A DNA stretch of 64,000 nucleotides from NCBI GenBank assembly GCA_032717465.1, contig CM064670.1:12942428-13006427 (forward strand), given 5' to 3'. Positions 55,885 through 64,000 of the stretch are shown in pieces. The notes under the pieces are model-generated. The model ran no database searches, was not told the origin of the DNA, and was given only the letters and a program-made list of their open reading frames with translations. Position 1 is the stretch's first letter; each line of letters opens with the position of its first letter. Source of the DNA: Coenobita brevimanus (taxonomy: Eukaryota; Arthropoda; Malacostraca; Decapoda; Coenobitidae). The translations under genes and the position numbers were made by a program.

Positions 55885-57715
55885 CTACAATGCACAGCAT
55901 TTCTTCCTATGATTCCCATTTCCACTACACAGCTTGTCGTCTGTTCTTCCAGCTTCTCGCATACTGTTCATGAAGGTTCTCCTACATTTCTTCAGTGGTG
56001 GGGCTTCTTGGGAAAAACTGGCAGGTTGTTGCCTCTTATCACAGGCCTTCACTAATTTATCTTCATCCTTCTCATTTGGATACTCATAGCTGAAGCGTCC
56101 CACCTCGCCACATGTCCAACACCCATTTGTTGCAATCATTGGTTTCCTTGCACTGTTTCATTCTTGCTCCTTCTTCCATTTGTAACAATCCACCTTCTTG
56201 TGTCCTGGCTTCCCACAGAACCAGCAACTTTTTTGAGCTTCTCCTGTTCTCTCTTCCACTTGTTGTAATCCACTTTTCTGTGTCCTGACTTTTCACAGTA
56301 CCAGCAACTTCCCTCAAATTTTTGTTTCGCATACCTGCCCCTTTCTTGCCTTGAATCCTGCACTACGACCTGCCTGAAAAGTGGATGTACTGGATCTGAT
56401 GTAGGACTCAAATTCTAGAGTCCTGGCTTATGCTTCTTGCATGCTTCTTGGTTGTGCCTGCTTCACTTGCACTTTCAACTCTGCACTATCAAGAGCATCG
56501 ATGAACTGGTCCCTCAGTAACATAGCCAACAGGTTAGGTGCTGCTCCAGGGTATACCTTGTATGCTATACTCCGCAGGTCATGAGCAAGCTGCTGTAGGG
56601 ATTCCCCTCGAGCCTGTACGTGGCTCCAAAATCTTACTTCGCAAACCTCAGCCTGGTACGTGGTTCCATATCTGCACTCCAACACTTCTAATAGGGACTG
56701 ATAACTGTTCATCTCTATCACTGACATCTGGCCCAGAATTTCCACTGCAGCATCCTTAAGGCTAGTAGCAAGCTCCACTGCCCTCGACCTATCATCCCAA
56801 CCATTCTGATCCACAAGTAACTCAGACTGTGCACGGTGAGCTTCCCAAGATACTGTACCATCAAATTCCTGAGGTTTCTTTTTAATTGGACCCCCATTAT
56901 AGTCATCTACTTCACTAGTTTGGGGCCTAAAAACTGGGGCATCATAATTAAGGCCAGGACTTAAAACTTCTGCATTTTCATTATTCAGCCAAGTAATGCT
57001 ACCCTCAGATGCCTGGGATCCGTCAAGATTCACCATACATTGTCCATTCCTTTCATATGCTCCCTGTACACTAACCTGAGGCTCAGCAGTGCAATATTTC
57101 TCTACAGCCTCAATTTTCTCACTAATTATTTTCACATGGTCAACTACATCCTTCAACTGGTTATCTACATGCTGTCTGCACTCCATCACTATTCTCTCAC
57201 TAATCTTCAGCTGGTTGTCCACATGTTGTTTGCACTCCATCACTATTTCCTGATTAACTGACTTCAACTAGTCGTCTACATGCTGTCTGCACTCAGTCAC
57301 ATTATTGACTACCTCATACGTCTGCTGCCATAGCTCAGTGTATACCTGCTCCTTCAATTGTTCCTGTTCTTCCTTCACAGCATCCAGCTGCCCTTGCATC
57401 CTCAGTTGTAATTCCCTCTGTTGCTCCTATGATGCTCTTGAAGTTTTCATATCATTCTTCTTGTTCTTCACATTGTGCCTCTAGTTGTTCACTCTGAGCT
57501 TGCAGTTGTTCTTTGAGTTCTTTCTGCCCTTCATTCTGTGCTGGTAACTGTTCTTTGATTTTGTTCCTGAGCTTTTTCTGTTCTTCACTTTGGGCCTGGA
57601 ATTGTTCTTTATTTCTTTTGTGCCTGTAATAGCTTCACAGTTGTCGCCAGGAACATTTCCTCCTCCTGCCCAGCTCAAGACCTTGTCTGCACACCTTCTG
57701 CTTCCATGTCGAAAG
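55885..57715 (-). pseudogene. Gypsy-2 gag
   Basis: Starts near 57715 with the Gln/Glu-rich coiled coil in broken frames (57460-57680). The frame 57267-56428 is open for 279 codons: two HVDNQLK repeats, the segment EPQVSVQGAYERNGQCMVNL, KPQEFDGTVSWEAHRAQSEL, LEVLECRYGTTYQAEVCEVR, LLRDQFIDALDSAELKVQVK. After a TAG the zinc knuckles follow in shifted frames (CEKSGHRKVD, then GCWTCGEVGRFSYEYP with the CCHC His replaced). It is the least damaged gag in the window. It runs into integrase sequence at about 55900. Confidence 0.85.
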
Positions 57716-57759
57716 GTAGACTCACTGCAGCCCTAAATAATCCACACTCCTGACACCAC

Positions 57760-60537
57760 TGTTACGTCCCCACCCCACACTGCCAAAGGCTCCAACAACA
57801 GTAGTACAGTACAGGAAGGACATTGCCCAGTGAGTTGTTCTTCTTATCATCAGCCTTTAGGTGTACAGTACACAAGATCAGCTCAGACATCGTAAATATA
57901 CACTGGCTTCTTAACCCCTTCACCCGCATTGACACCTTAGTCATCATTTGGGTGTGCTGCAACTACATTCATTGATGCCTTTGTCCTCATTTAACCCGCC
58001 CCGTCCCGGAGACGTGAATTCACGTCCTCACATGATGTGCACTCATATCCCGGAGACGTAAATTAACGCGGCAACATTGCAAGGTCCCTAATTTGCACAA
58101 TTTTCAATTTAATTTGAACAATTTTCAATTTCTGCGAGTGATTTTTGGCATGTATACACAGGACACCTTCCTCTACAAGATGCCAGGCAGGGACAATGCC
58201 TTACCCAGCATGATCTCCTCCCCCCCCCTTCATGCCCTTTTCTCAGCAATTCACCTGTTATCAGTGACCTGGCCAGTAAAGCCATGTCATGCCATGGTAC
58301 GAAATTCAGGGCCAGAGTGATTCCCCAATAGATGACAATGTGGAGGACAAACATTAGAGGAAGAAACAGTCAGAAATGATGATCAGGTAATGTGGCAAAA
58401 AAAGGTCAGGAATGGTGATGAGTTAGTGAGTGAAACAATGCTTATAATGCCTATATTACCGTTTGAAAACCAATATACTCTCGTACTACATATAATTCGT
58501 ACCAAATAAATAAATAAATACCGTTTATGAGTGGTGTGGAATAGTTATCCTCCCATAGAACTCGTTTTCTTTCCAGCCAGCCTGATAGAAAACCCTGTAA
58601 GGTAAGGAGGTACTCCTACCTGGATCGAGTATTTTAAACCTCAGGTGAGCGATTTCTCTATGAATTTTCGATGTTTTTCACCAAAAGCGGATGTTTGAGC
58701 AAAAAAAAAAAAAAAAAAAAAGGTCCAAAAATGTCAGGACTGGGGCGTACCACTGCTCAGAAAACGTCGGGATGGGGGGGGGTTAAGCATAAAAACTTTC
58801 ATCAGAGAAAAAGTTTTTGGTGGATTGGCATCATTTTTGGAGGCGTCATACTTTGCCTAGCGTTTGTCAAAAGTAATGAGCTGGCAACTGTGGGTCTCAA
58901 TACCAGCAAGAGAGTGGACAGGTTATTCAATACTAAATGAGCTGTGAGTGGGGGAGGTACTGTGTGGTTTGGCCCTTTAAATTTCCACTCTTATCCCCAT
59001 CCCGGCCAGGCAACATATTTCACTATAACAATAGTGCTTATGGATAGTTTTTGGGCACTGTTGTGATTAGATTTGGTGTTTGTGAAGCATTCCTGGTTGT
59101 CATCAGCCGTTGGCCCAACGAAGATTGTGCTACTGTTTCTAATCAACTACACTGCCTCTACCCTGCATCAGATGTGAGTATTCAACTATTAAAGTAGTGA
59201 CAGTGAATCATGTGAATATAGTGTGCATATCTAGTGTACAAGGAATTGGTGAAATACATGCAGTAGCTTAGAGGGAGGCAGGAAACCACCCTACAGTCAC
59301 GACACGGCATGGGTACACCGTAGTTTTTTTGCATGTTTCTCGAAAACTATTGAGGCCTAGGATCACCGTTTTGGTTTCAAATGAAAGCCAATGAAATTCT
59401 GCATAGGATGATAAAATAACATAACAGCACTGAGAGAAGTTTTTCGCTAGAGCTCCCTGAATAAAAAATCTGTTGTTTATCGGAAATGGGTTTTACTTTT
59501 TCGCTTATTGCTCCAATACCATACCTCGTATCAAACTGGGACCCCACCCATTCGAAAGCTAATAAAATTTTCTTTCCAATGATGGTATAACATGTAGTGA
59601 TTGATTAGTAAACATTCGACTTATGATGTTGGGAAGTGAGATGTATGTTCCCGAATGTTTATTCACACGGCCCTAACTTACGTATAGTGTTTTTTGTGTG
59701 TGTGTGTTTTTTTTGCTTATCGTGTAGAACAAACATCGACGAATAGGAATATGTGGGTTTTGTGGCAAAATAAATATGTTTGGGTGGTGAAAATAAGCCG
59801 AGAATACACTTTTTTGGAGCACACGGTGGCCAGGGAGGCAGGGGAGAAAAGCCGACGTGTCGTAGAACAGAAAACTTAAAAACTTATCTGCACACGAAAG
59901 GGTAAAGTTCAGGGTCTTTATTTTTCATATAATTACACTTAATGCTTTCCAACTTCACTTTACTATTCTTCCAATCACTGGAGCTATACAATCTTTAATA
60001 ACTGCAGTTGCACATAATGCTTGACGACACTTCACTATTCTCTCAAGTTCCGATGATATACAAACTTCAGTAACTCTTCACTATTTGTCAACAACACTTC
60101 ACTGTTTTCACAAGTACCGAAAATATATAAACTGCAAAGACACTGCACCGACACTCAAACTGAACTGAAAACCGACTGAGTTTGCTCTAGTCTCTTCCCC
60201 ATCCTTCTCCAAGATTCTAGGACGTATTGGTCCCGTACCTGCCCCTAGCAACAACAGTTACCAGTTCAGAGACATCCAAAACATGCCAGAGTTTTCCTAC
60301 ATTACATATCACTGTAAATTATTTTGCATACAAACTTAAATTAAATTACATAATTTAACAAGCAATCACATAAATAAAACATTATAAAGAAAAAGAGCAC
60401 AAAAATTAATGCATAACTTTCGAAACACAAACAGCAGACAAACTGGCAACTCTGACTCATACCGGAACCTACGGTAAACATCGGGAAATGTCGAGAAGCT
60501 GCTCAACTACCTAACTGGCAAATCTCGCATCTTAACA
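57760..60537 (-). repeat. Gypsy-2 5' LTR, split by a TTAA element
   Basis: Plus-strand TGTTACGTCCC at 57760 to CTTAACA at 60537. The insert 57915-59902 divides it. The two parts together give about 790 bases, the length of the partner LTR. Confidence 0.9.
57915..59902 (+). mobile_element. TTAA-flanked (piggyBac-like) element, copy 2
   Basis: TTAA at 57911-57914 and TAAA (one change) at 59903-59906. Ends are CCCCTTCACCCGCATTGACA and TGCACACGAAAGGG. It is 1988 bp with no transposase. Left-end features include paired TCCCGGAGACGTGAATTCAC and TCCCGGAGACGTAAATTAAC phrases (58013 and 58051) and a poly-A run (58700-58720). The 90-codon frame at 58671-58940 has no recognisable domain. The right half matches copy 1 (34530-35703). 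Confidence 0.85.
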
Positions 60538-60756
60538 ATATGGTTTCCTGGTGTACATGAAACAATTTGGCTTGTCACTCAGTGTAGAGTCACCCACTGA
60601 CAGAAAGAAGAGGAAAGAATTAAGGAAGGAAACACAGAAAAGGAAGAATGGAAGAAGGAAGAGAGGAAAGGGCAGGCACCAAGAGCAGCACTACGTCAAA
60701 TGAGTGGATGGTGAGTGCTCCCACCAACTATACTGTATACTCTGTATTACCTTAAT

Positions 60757-61180
60757 ACATACCATTATTCAAACCACCATTATCATACTTTGACATTGCT
60801 CTGTGGCTTTGACCTTTTACTGATCACTCTTAAAATTAACCCACTCAGCTATTGCCCTACCTTCAACCCATCCACCAAGTTAGGTCCAAATTGAGTATAA
60901 TCTTTTTACGCTGATTTTGCTGTGTCAGACTATGACATAGTTCCGTGACCTTGACCTTTGATGTAGTGCTCCCCAAAACAATAGGTCCTCCCTTTGTTTA
61001 TCTCTTAACCCTTCGACAGAGTTTGGTTAAATTCGGATGAAAACATTTTTTAATTTGCACACACACACACACATACAGTACGTACATACATACACTCGTG
61101 CGCGCATAATACCCACCCTCGCATGGGTATTATTATAATAACAAGCGCCTTGTGGCCCTACCGGGTCGCTCAGCACTTGT
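60757..61180. repeat. Dispersed repeat with terminal hairpin
   Basis: TTCCGTGACCTTGACCTTTG (about 60942), TTTGGTTAAATTCGGATGAA (61023), an ACAC run, and then ATAATACCC ... GGGTATTAT (61106-61133), a perfect 9-bp stem with a 10-base loop. The order matches a class of invertebrate repeats that end in such hairpins (Helitron-like or MITE); class not proven. Confidence 0.5.
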
Positions 61181-61734
61181 CCAAATGGGAATCATTTCTG
61201 AACCGCAATCTGCATTGGAGTAAGTGCTTTGCGGGCCTATCTTGCTGCTGTGGAGAGAAAGGAAACTCCACTGAAGCGTCCCACTGCATTTTCCACGCAT
61301 GTACTCAGTGGAACACCAGTGGGGCAATTAATAGAGGCCAAAACATTCCTTCAAAATCGGCATGAAACAGAAACTGACCCATCTGGGACCTAATTCCAGG
61401 CATCCTGCCAAGTTTTATCAAAACCTTTTTTCCAGCTCTGACTGTGCTCCACTCAAACACATATTCCCAGGTTCAAAGCGTATTGGATAGTAAAGTCAAG
61501 TCTAAGATGAGGAAGAAACCAACAAATATCAGGCCCTATGGATTATTTTAAGTAACAGTCAATTAACAAATCAATCAGTCAGTCAGTTAATCAGTCAGTT
61601 AATATTTCCATATATCTATGCATGCATCTCTTTCAATAACCATTTACCTGTCTTGTTATCTATCTATCCATCTATCTATCTATCTATCTATCCATCCATA
61701 TATCTGCCTCTTGTCTGACGTTGCATACTATGAG
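61181..61734. other. Unassigned intron sequence with (ATCT)n tract
   Basis: No gene recognised. An imperfect ATCT/ATCC tetranucleotide run lies at 61655-61700; it is the likely tail of the RTE-type remnant on the minus strand that follows. Confidence 0.6.
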
Positions 61735-61868
61735 GGGTGGCCTCGATAAAAAAAATCCCCAGGCGTTTCAGTCCCAACTCAGCAACAACCCCTCTTCCTC
61801 AAACACACCACTCTCCCTGACAAACTCTCGCACCTTACGTCTCCGCCTCGTTCTCGGTCTCCTTCACC
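61735..61868 (-). pseudogene. RTE-type 3' end remnant beside exon 3
   Basis: The minus strand reads RPRTRRRRKVREFVRESGVF and then GGCCACCCCTCATAGTATGC, paralleling the C-terminus (RPRMRWRDGVERYMREG) and 3' UTR of F1, and is followed by a (GATA)n tail. Its coding side starts about 13 bases after the exon 3 donor. Confidence 0.6.
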
Positions 61869-61881
61869 TCCATCTCCTTAC

Positions 61882-62085
61882 CTGAATATCTTGTCTGAGT
61901 GACGGGATGAAAGTTTCGAAGATTTTCTGGGTGTCACAAGTGAAGTGGGTGTCGCAGGCAGTGAAGGTGGTGGTCTCATCCTTCTCTGGGTCGAGGCACA
62001 AATCGTGGATCAACTTCGCTATGGACATCCTCGGATAGTTCAGCATTTCCAACGGCACATTCTCATTCGGCATCGTCACCAAGTC
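61882..62085 (-). CDS. Large lipid transfer protein gene, exon 3
   Basis: Starts after CCGCCTTTCCCTGCAG and ends ATTCAG|GTAAGG. It is 204 nt, exactly 68 codons, phase 0 at both ends. It encodes DLVTMPNENVPLEMLNYPRM, SIAKLIHDLCLDPEKDETTT, FTACDTHFTCDTQKIFETFI and PSLRQDIQ. Two Cys ten residues apart (ACDTHFTC) could form a disulfide. This would be a variable loop of the lipid transport superhelix. It is assigned by frame continuity and position rather than by a strong motif. Confidence 0.85.
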
Positions 62086-62431
62086 CTGCAGGGAAAGGCG
62101 GTGGTCAGGTGGTTAGCATATTACCGTAGTTCTCTGTCTGAAAGGACGAGAAACAGATCCCGGATTCACAAATACGCTAATAATCAGTCCTCTGTCATAA
62201 CTGTACTTTTTATTTTTTTTATTTATATGAAAGAAGTACAGGGTGGTCCATATAGCGCAACCCATTTCTCGTGTGTTGCTGGGACGGTTCATTTAGTGTC
62301 ACTAGTGTGTAACATTAGGAGTGCTTGTTTTTAGGCAGAGTTAAAAATATTGGGGACAGTATTAACACTCATGCATTGTCTTCGCCAGGCATCCCATACG
62401 CCACCTGGCAGTAGCAAAATAGGTGTTGCAG

Positions 62432-62480
<49 letters not shown>
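62432..62480. repeat. (TC)n microsatellite beside exon 2 donor
   Basis: A pure TC run. On the gene strand it is a GA run that begins about 8 bases after the exon 2 boundary (donor GTAAGTAAGAGAGAGAG). Confidence 0.97.
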
Positions 62481-62484
<4 letters not shown>

Positions 62485-62488
62485 TTAC

Positions 62489-62657
62489 GAGTATCTCTGG
62501 TATGAGGACAGGATTCTTGATGTTAGAAATGGAATCCTCAGAGAAGAAATCAATGTAGACGTTCAGGTTGAAGGTAGTTGGGTTGCTCAGTTGCTGGATG
62601 ATATACCGAACTGCCGGCATTGTACCCGCCCCCATCACCAAGCGCTTAAATATGTTT
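62489..62657 (-). CDS. Large lipid transfer protein gene, exon 2
   Basis: Starts after CACGTTGTTCATTCCAG and ends ATACTC|GTAAGT. It is 169 nt: one base completes the Ile codon split with exon 1, then 56 codons to phase 0. It encodes NIFKRLVMGAGTMPAVRYII, QQLSNPTTFNLNVYIDFFSE and DSISNIKNPVLIPEIL. The (A/V)GAGT.PAV..I...L element fits the 'lpl.GT..av..l..li' block of the vitellogenin-N domain. Confidence 0.88.
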
Positions 62658-62790
62658 CTGGAATGAACAACGTGGACATCAAGGCATGGCCCACTCTTGG
62701 CTGAATAAAATCGTCTGGCGTTAGCTTTTTCCTGAAGTCCACTGGGTTCACGACAGATAATTCTCCGAATCCCCAACAACATTTTATGTC

Positions 62791-62852
<62 letters not shown>
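62791..62852. repeat. (TC)n microsatellite in the intron between exons 1 and 2
   Basis: About 62 bases of pure TC, 134 bases upstream of the exon 2 acceptor in gene orientation. With 62432-62480 it brackets exon 2. Confidence 0.97.
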
Positions 62853-62857
<5 letters not shown>

Positions 62858-63059
62858 ATCACATATTTTACAGCCAGAGGCGCAGGCAGGATTTTGTTAT
62901 AGGAGTTACTAAATTTATACTGTTCTTATTCTTAAGATGCGGCTGCTTGGAAAGTATTATGTCTTATAAATTCTTACCTATTTTCTTCTTTGTATACAGT
63001 ATACTGACTCTATGTAACTATTATCTGTATTTGGTGAAGACGCTGTACCACAAGACCCA

Positions 63060-63230
63060 CCATATTCTTTGCACTCTAACTTGGCCCCAAACTGCCATCT
63101 GTCCATCTTGAATGCTGCGTTGTAGCAAGAGAACAACTCAAGAATATGATGCTAGTCACAGAGACATCTAAATGAAATAAGCTGCCAAAAAATGAAAACC
63201 TGGGCCAAGTTAAGGTAAAAGACTTATATA
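63060..63230 (+). repeat. GATGCTAGTCACG dispersed repeat, copy d
   Basis: AACTTGGCCCCAAACTGCCA, CCATCTTGAATGCTGCGTTG, ATATGATGCTAGTCACAGAG, and the closing TGGGCCAAGTTAAGGTAAAA. Internally shorter than the copies at 26190 and 26650. Confidence 0.8.
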
Positions 63231-63424
63231 GTGTTAAATATTAATGAAACAGTCCAGAATATAATTATTAGCACCTGAAAGAACAACTAAATCTATGGAT
63301 TACCACCTTCCTACTGAACTTTGAAAAAAAAAAAAAGGGGGGGGAGGGGCATGGGATCCTTGCCCCCCCCGCCTGGCTGTGTTCATGTTTACAGTCATAT
63401 TTCCGTTTCTTCCTTCCCGTCTGG

Positions 63425-63665
63425 TGCTGAAAAGGGATGCCTTCATGCGGTGGCACTGATATAAGGAACTGTGTAATGGAGCTACCTGGTTATACAAACA
63501 ACCCTCAACTCCCTCTGAATCCCTCGAGAGGAAGATATTGGACTGTCGGGGAAGGATAATTTCAACCTGTAATCCACCTGGTTTACATTTCATTTGAACT
63601 AAGCCAACTACTACTACTACAACTGCTACTACTACTACTACTACTACTAATACTAATATTATTAC
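63425..63665 (+). repeat. SINE-like (TAC)n-tailed repeat, copy 7
   Basis: GGTGCTGAAAAGGGATGCC, GCGGTGGCACTGATATAAG, ACCCTCAACTCCCTCTGAAT, TGGACTGTCGGGGAAGGATA, TGTAATCCACCTGGTTTACA, and a clean (TAC)n tail at 63607-63650. The best-defined copy of the family. It ends about 40 bases before the exon 1 donor region. Confidence 0.88.
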
Positions 63666-63702
63666 TACACTTCCCACCAAGGTCACATTCCAGCCTACTC
63701 AC

Positions 63703-63887
63703 ATCATATACGTGTGCAGATCTGCGTTGTCACTCGGCAGCTTGGACTTCACCGCCTCAATCTCCTCCTGCGTGAAATCTGCCAAGATATCTGTTACCTT
63801 CTTCACGTAAGTCGTCACGGTCTGGGCAGTGAGGGTGGTCTCAAGTGGTGACTGGGCCATGAACTTGATGTATTCCACTACTACATC
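63703..63887 (-). CDS. Large lipid transfer protein gene, exon 1 of those seen
   Basis: Starts after AATCTTGTCTATGTTGCAG and ends TATATGAT|GTGAGT. It is 185 nt: 61 codons and two bases that exon 2 completes to ATA (Ile). It encodes DVVVEYIKFMAQSPLETTLT, AQTVTTYVKKVTDILADFTQ and EEIEAVKSKLPSDNADLHTY. The FMAQSPLETTLT ... L..FT.EEIEA....L pattern matches a helix pair in the middle of the vitellogenin-N domain, so further 5' exons (signal peptide, beta-barrel part) must lie beyond 64000. Which family member it is (vitellogenin, apolipophorin-like, clottable protein) cannot be decided from this part. Confidence 0.88.
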
Positions 63888-64000
63888 CTGCAACATAGAC
63901 AAGATTATATTCAGGGTGGTCAATATATTGCTCACTCCACTACCACAGCTTGCAGCATAAGAAGTGATTATACTCAGTGTGACCCATTCGTTGAGCACCC

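Larger units (their letters stand above)
53464..60537 (-). mobile_element. Gypsy-2 LTR retrotransposon, internally deleted
   Basis: Same family as Gypsy-1, on the minus strand. The 3' LTR is 53464-54259; the 5' LTR is 57760-60537 with a TTAA element inside. Flanks are ATAT on both sides, a perfect 4-base target duplication. Coding content is gag and integrase only; protease, RT and RNase H are deleted near 55890-55910. It inserted into the short (GAT)n-tailed element. Confidence 0.9.
53207..60744 (-). mobile_element. Short (GAT)n-tailed element with perfect 12-bp target duplication
   Basis: TATTACCTTAAT occurs at 53195-53206 and again at 60745-60756. Between the duplications the minus strand runs from about 60744 to 53207 and ends in (GAT)n (plus-strand ATC run 53207-53226). 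Without Gypsy-2 it is about 464 bases. Its 5' part (GTGACTCTACACTGAGTGAC, GGTTTCCTG, GCTGGGTGGTAA, CATATAACC) matches the F2 5' UTR at 15000-15080, so it looks like a non-autonomous derivative mobilised by F2-type machinery. No coding region. Confidence 0.8.

Noticed and set aside
58671..58940. 90-codon frame with a membrane-like segment in TTAA element copy 2
   Set aside because: It starts through a poly-A run, is not conserved as a frame in copy 1, and has no recognisable domain.

Overview
The window looks like nuclear DNA of an invertebrate animal, most plausibly a decapod crustacean. It is dense in microsatellites and in non-LTR retrotransposons of RTE, Jockey and CR1 type. It has two Gypsy LTR elements and one intron-containing gene for a large lipid transfer protein. 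The organism is an inference; no rRNA, tRNA gene or mitochondrial marker pins it down. No prokaryotic gene, operon or CRISPR array is present.

The only host gene I can support lies on the minus strand and spans most of the window. Seven short exons (63703-63887, 62489-62657, 61882-62085, 52683-52868, 49774-49867, 28820-28931, 20816-20921) have canonical AG/GT borders. Their lengths sum to 1056 nt, which is 352 codons read without a stop through three different intron phases. The protein matches the N-terminal lipid transport region of the large lipid transfer protein superfamily (vitellogenin, apolipophorin, hemolymph clottable protein). The 5' end lies beyond 64000 and the 3' end probably below position 1. 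Its introns (0.4 to 20.8 kb) hold everything from about 20.8 kb up to the right end of the window.

Positions 1-3.6 kb hold truncated non-LTR remnants. Positions 3.7-20.6 kb hold two copies of one RTE element (here RTE-A), head to head around a TA tract, each broken by two other non-LTR elements: J1 (Jockey) and F1 in the left copy, C (I/Jockey type) and F2 in the right copy. Positions 20.8-29.3 kb hold exon 7, tandem repeats, F1 and F2 pieces, a mariner remnant and exon 6. Positions 29.3-45.2 kb hold Gypsy-1 with complete LTRs. It is interrupted by a TTAA-flanked (piggyBac-like) element that itself carries an F1 copy, by a hAT-type element that carries a tRNA-derived SINE, and by a Jockey element. 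Positions 45.2-49 kb hold a CR1-like element and an F1 copy split by a TIR element. Positions 49-53 kb hold SINE-like copies, tandem arrays and exons 4-5. Positions 53.2-60.7 kb hold a short (GAT)n-tailed element with a perfect 12-bp target duplication, containing Gypsy-2. Gypsy-2 lacks protease/RT/RNase H, and its 5' LTR carries a second copy of the TTAA element at the same LTR position as in Gypsy-1. Positions 60.7-64 kb hold repeats and exons 1-3.

I found no new multi-gene system. The most informative observations are the reconstructed split lipoprotein gene, the repeated use of one TTAA inside the Gypsy LTR in opposite orientations with empty sites in the partner LTRs, the nested insertion history, and a SINE-like family ending in (TAC)n that seeds trinucleotide repeats. 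Nearly every retroelement reading frame is broken. Names such as RTE-A, F1, F2, J1 and C are local labels for this report.
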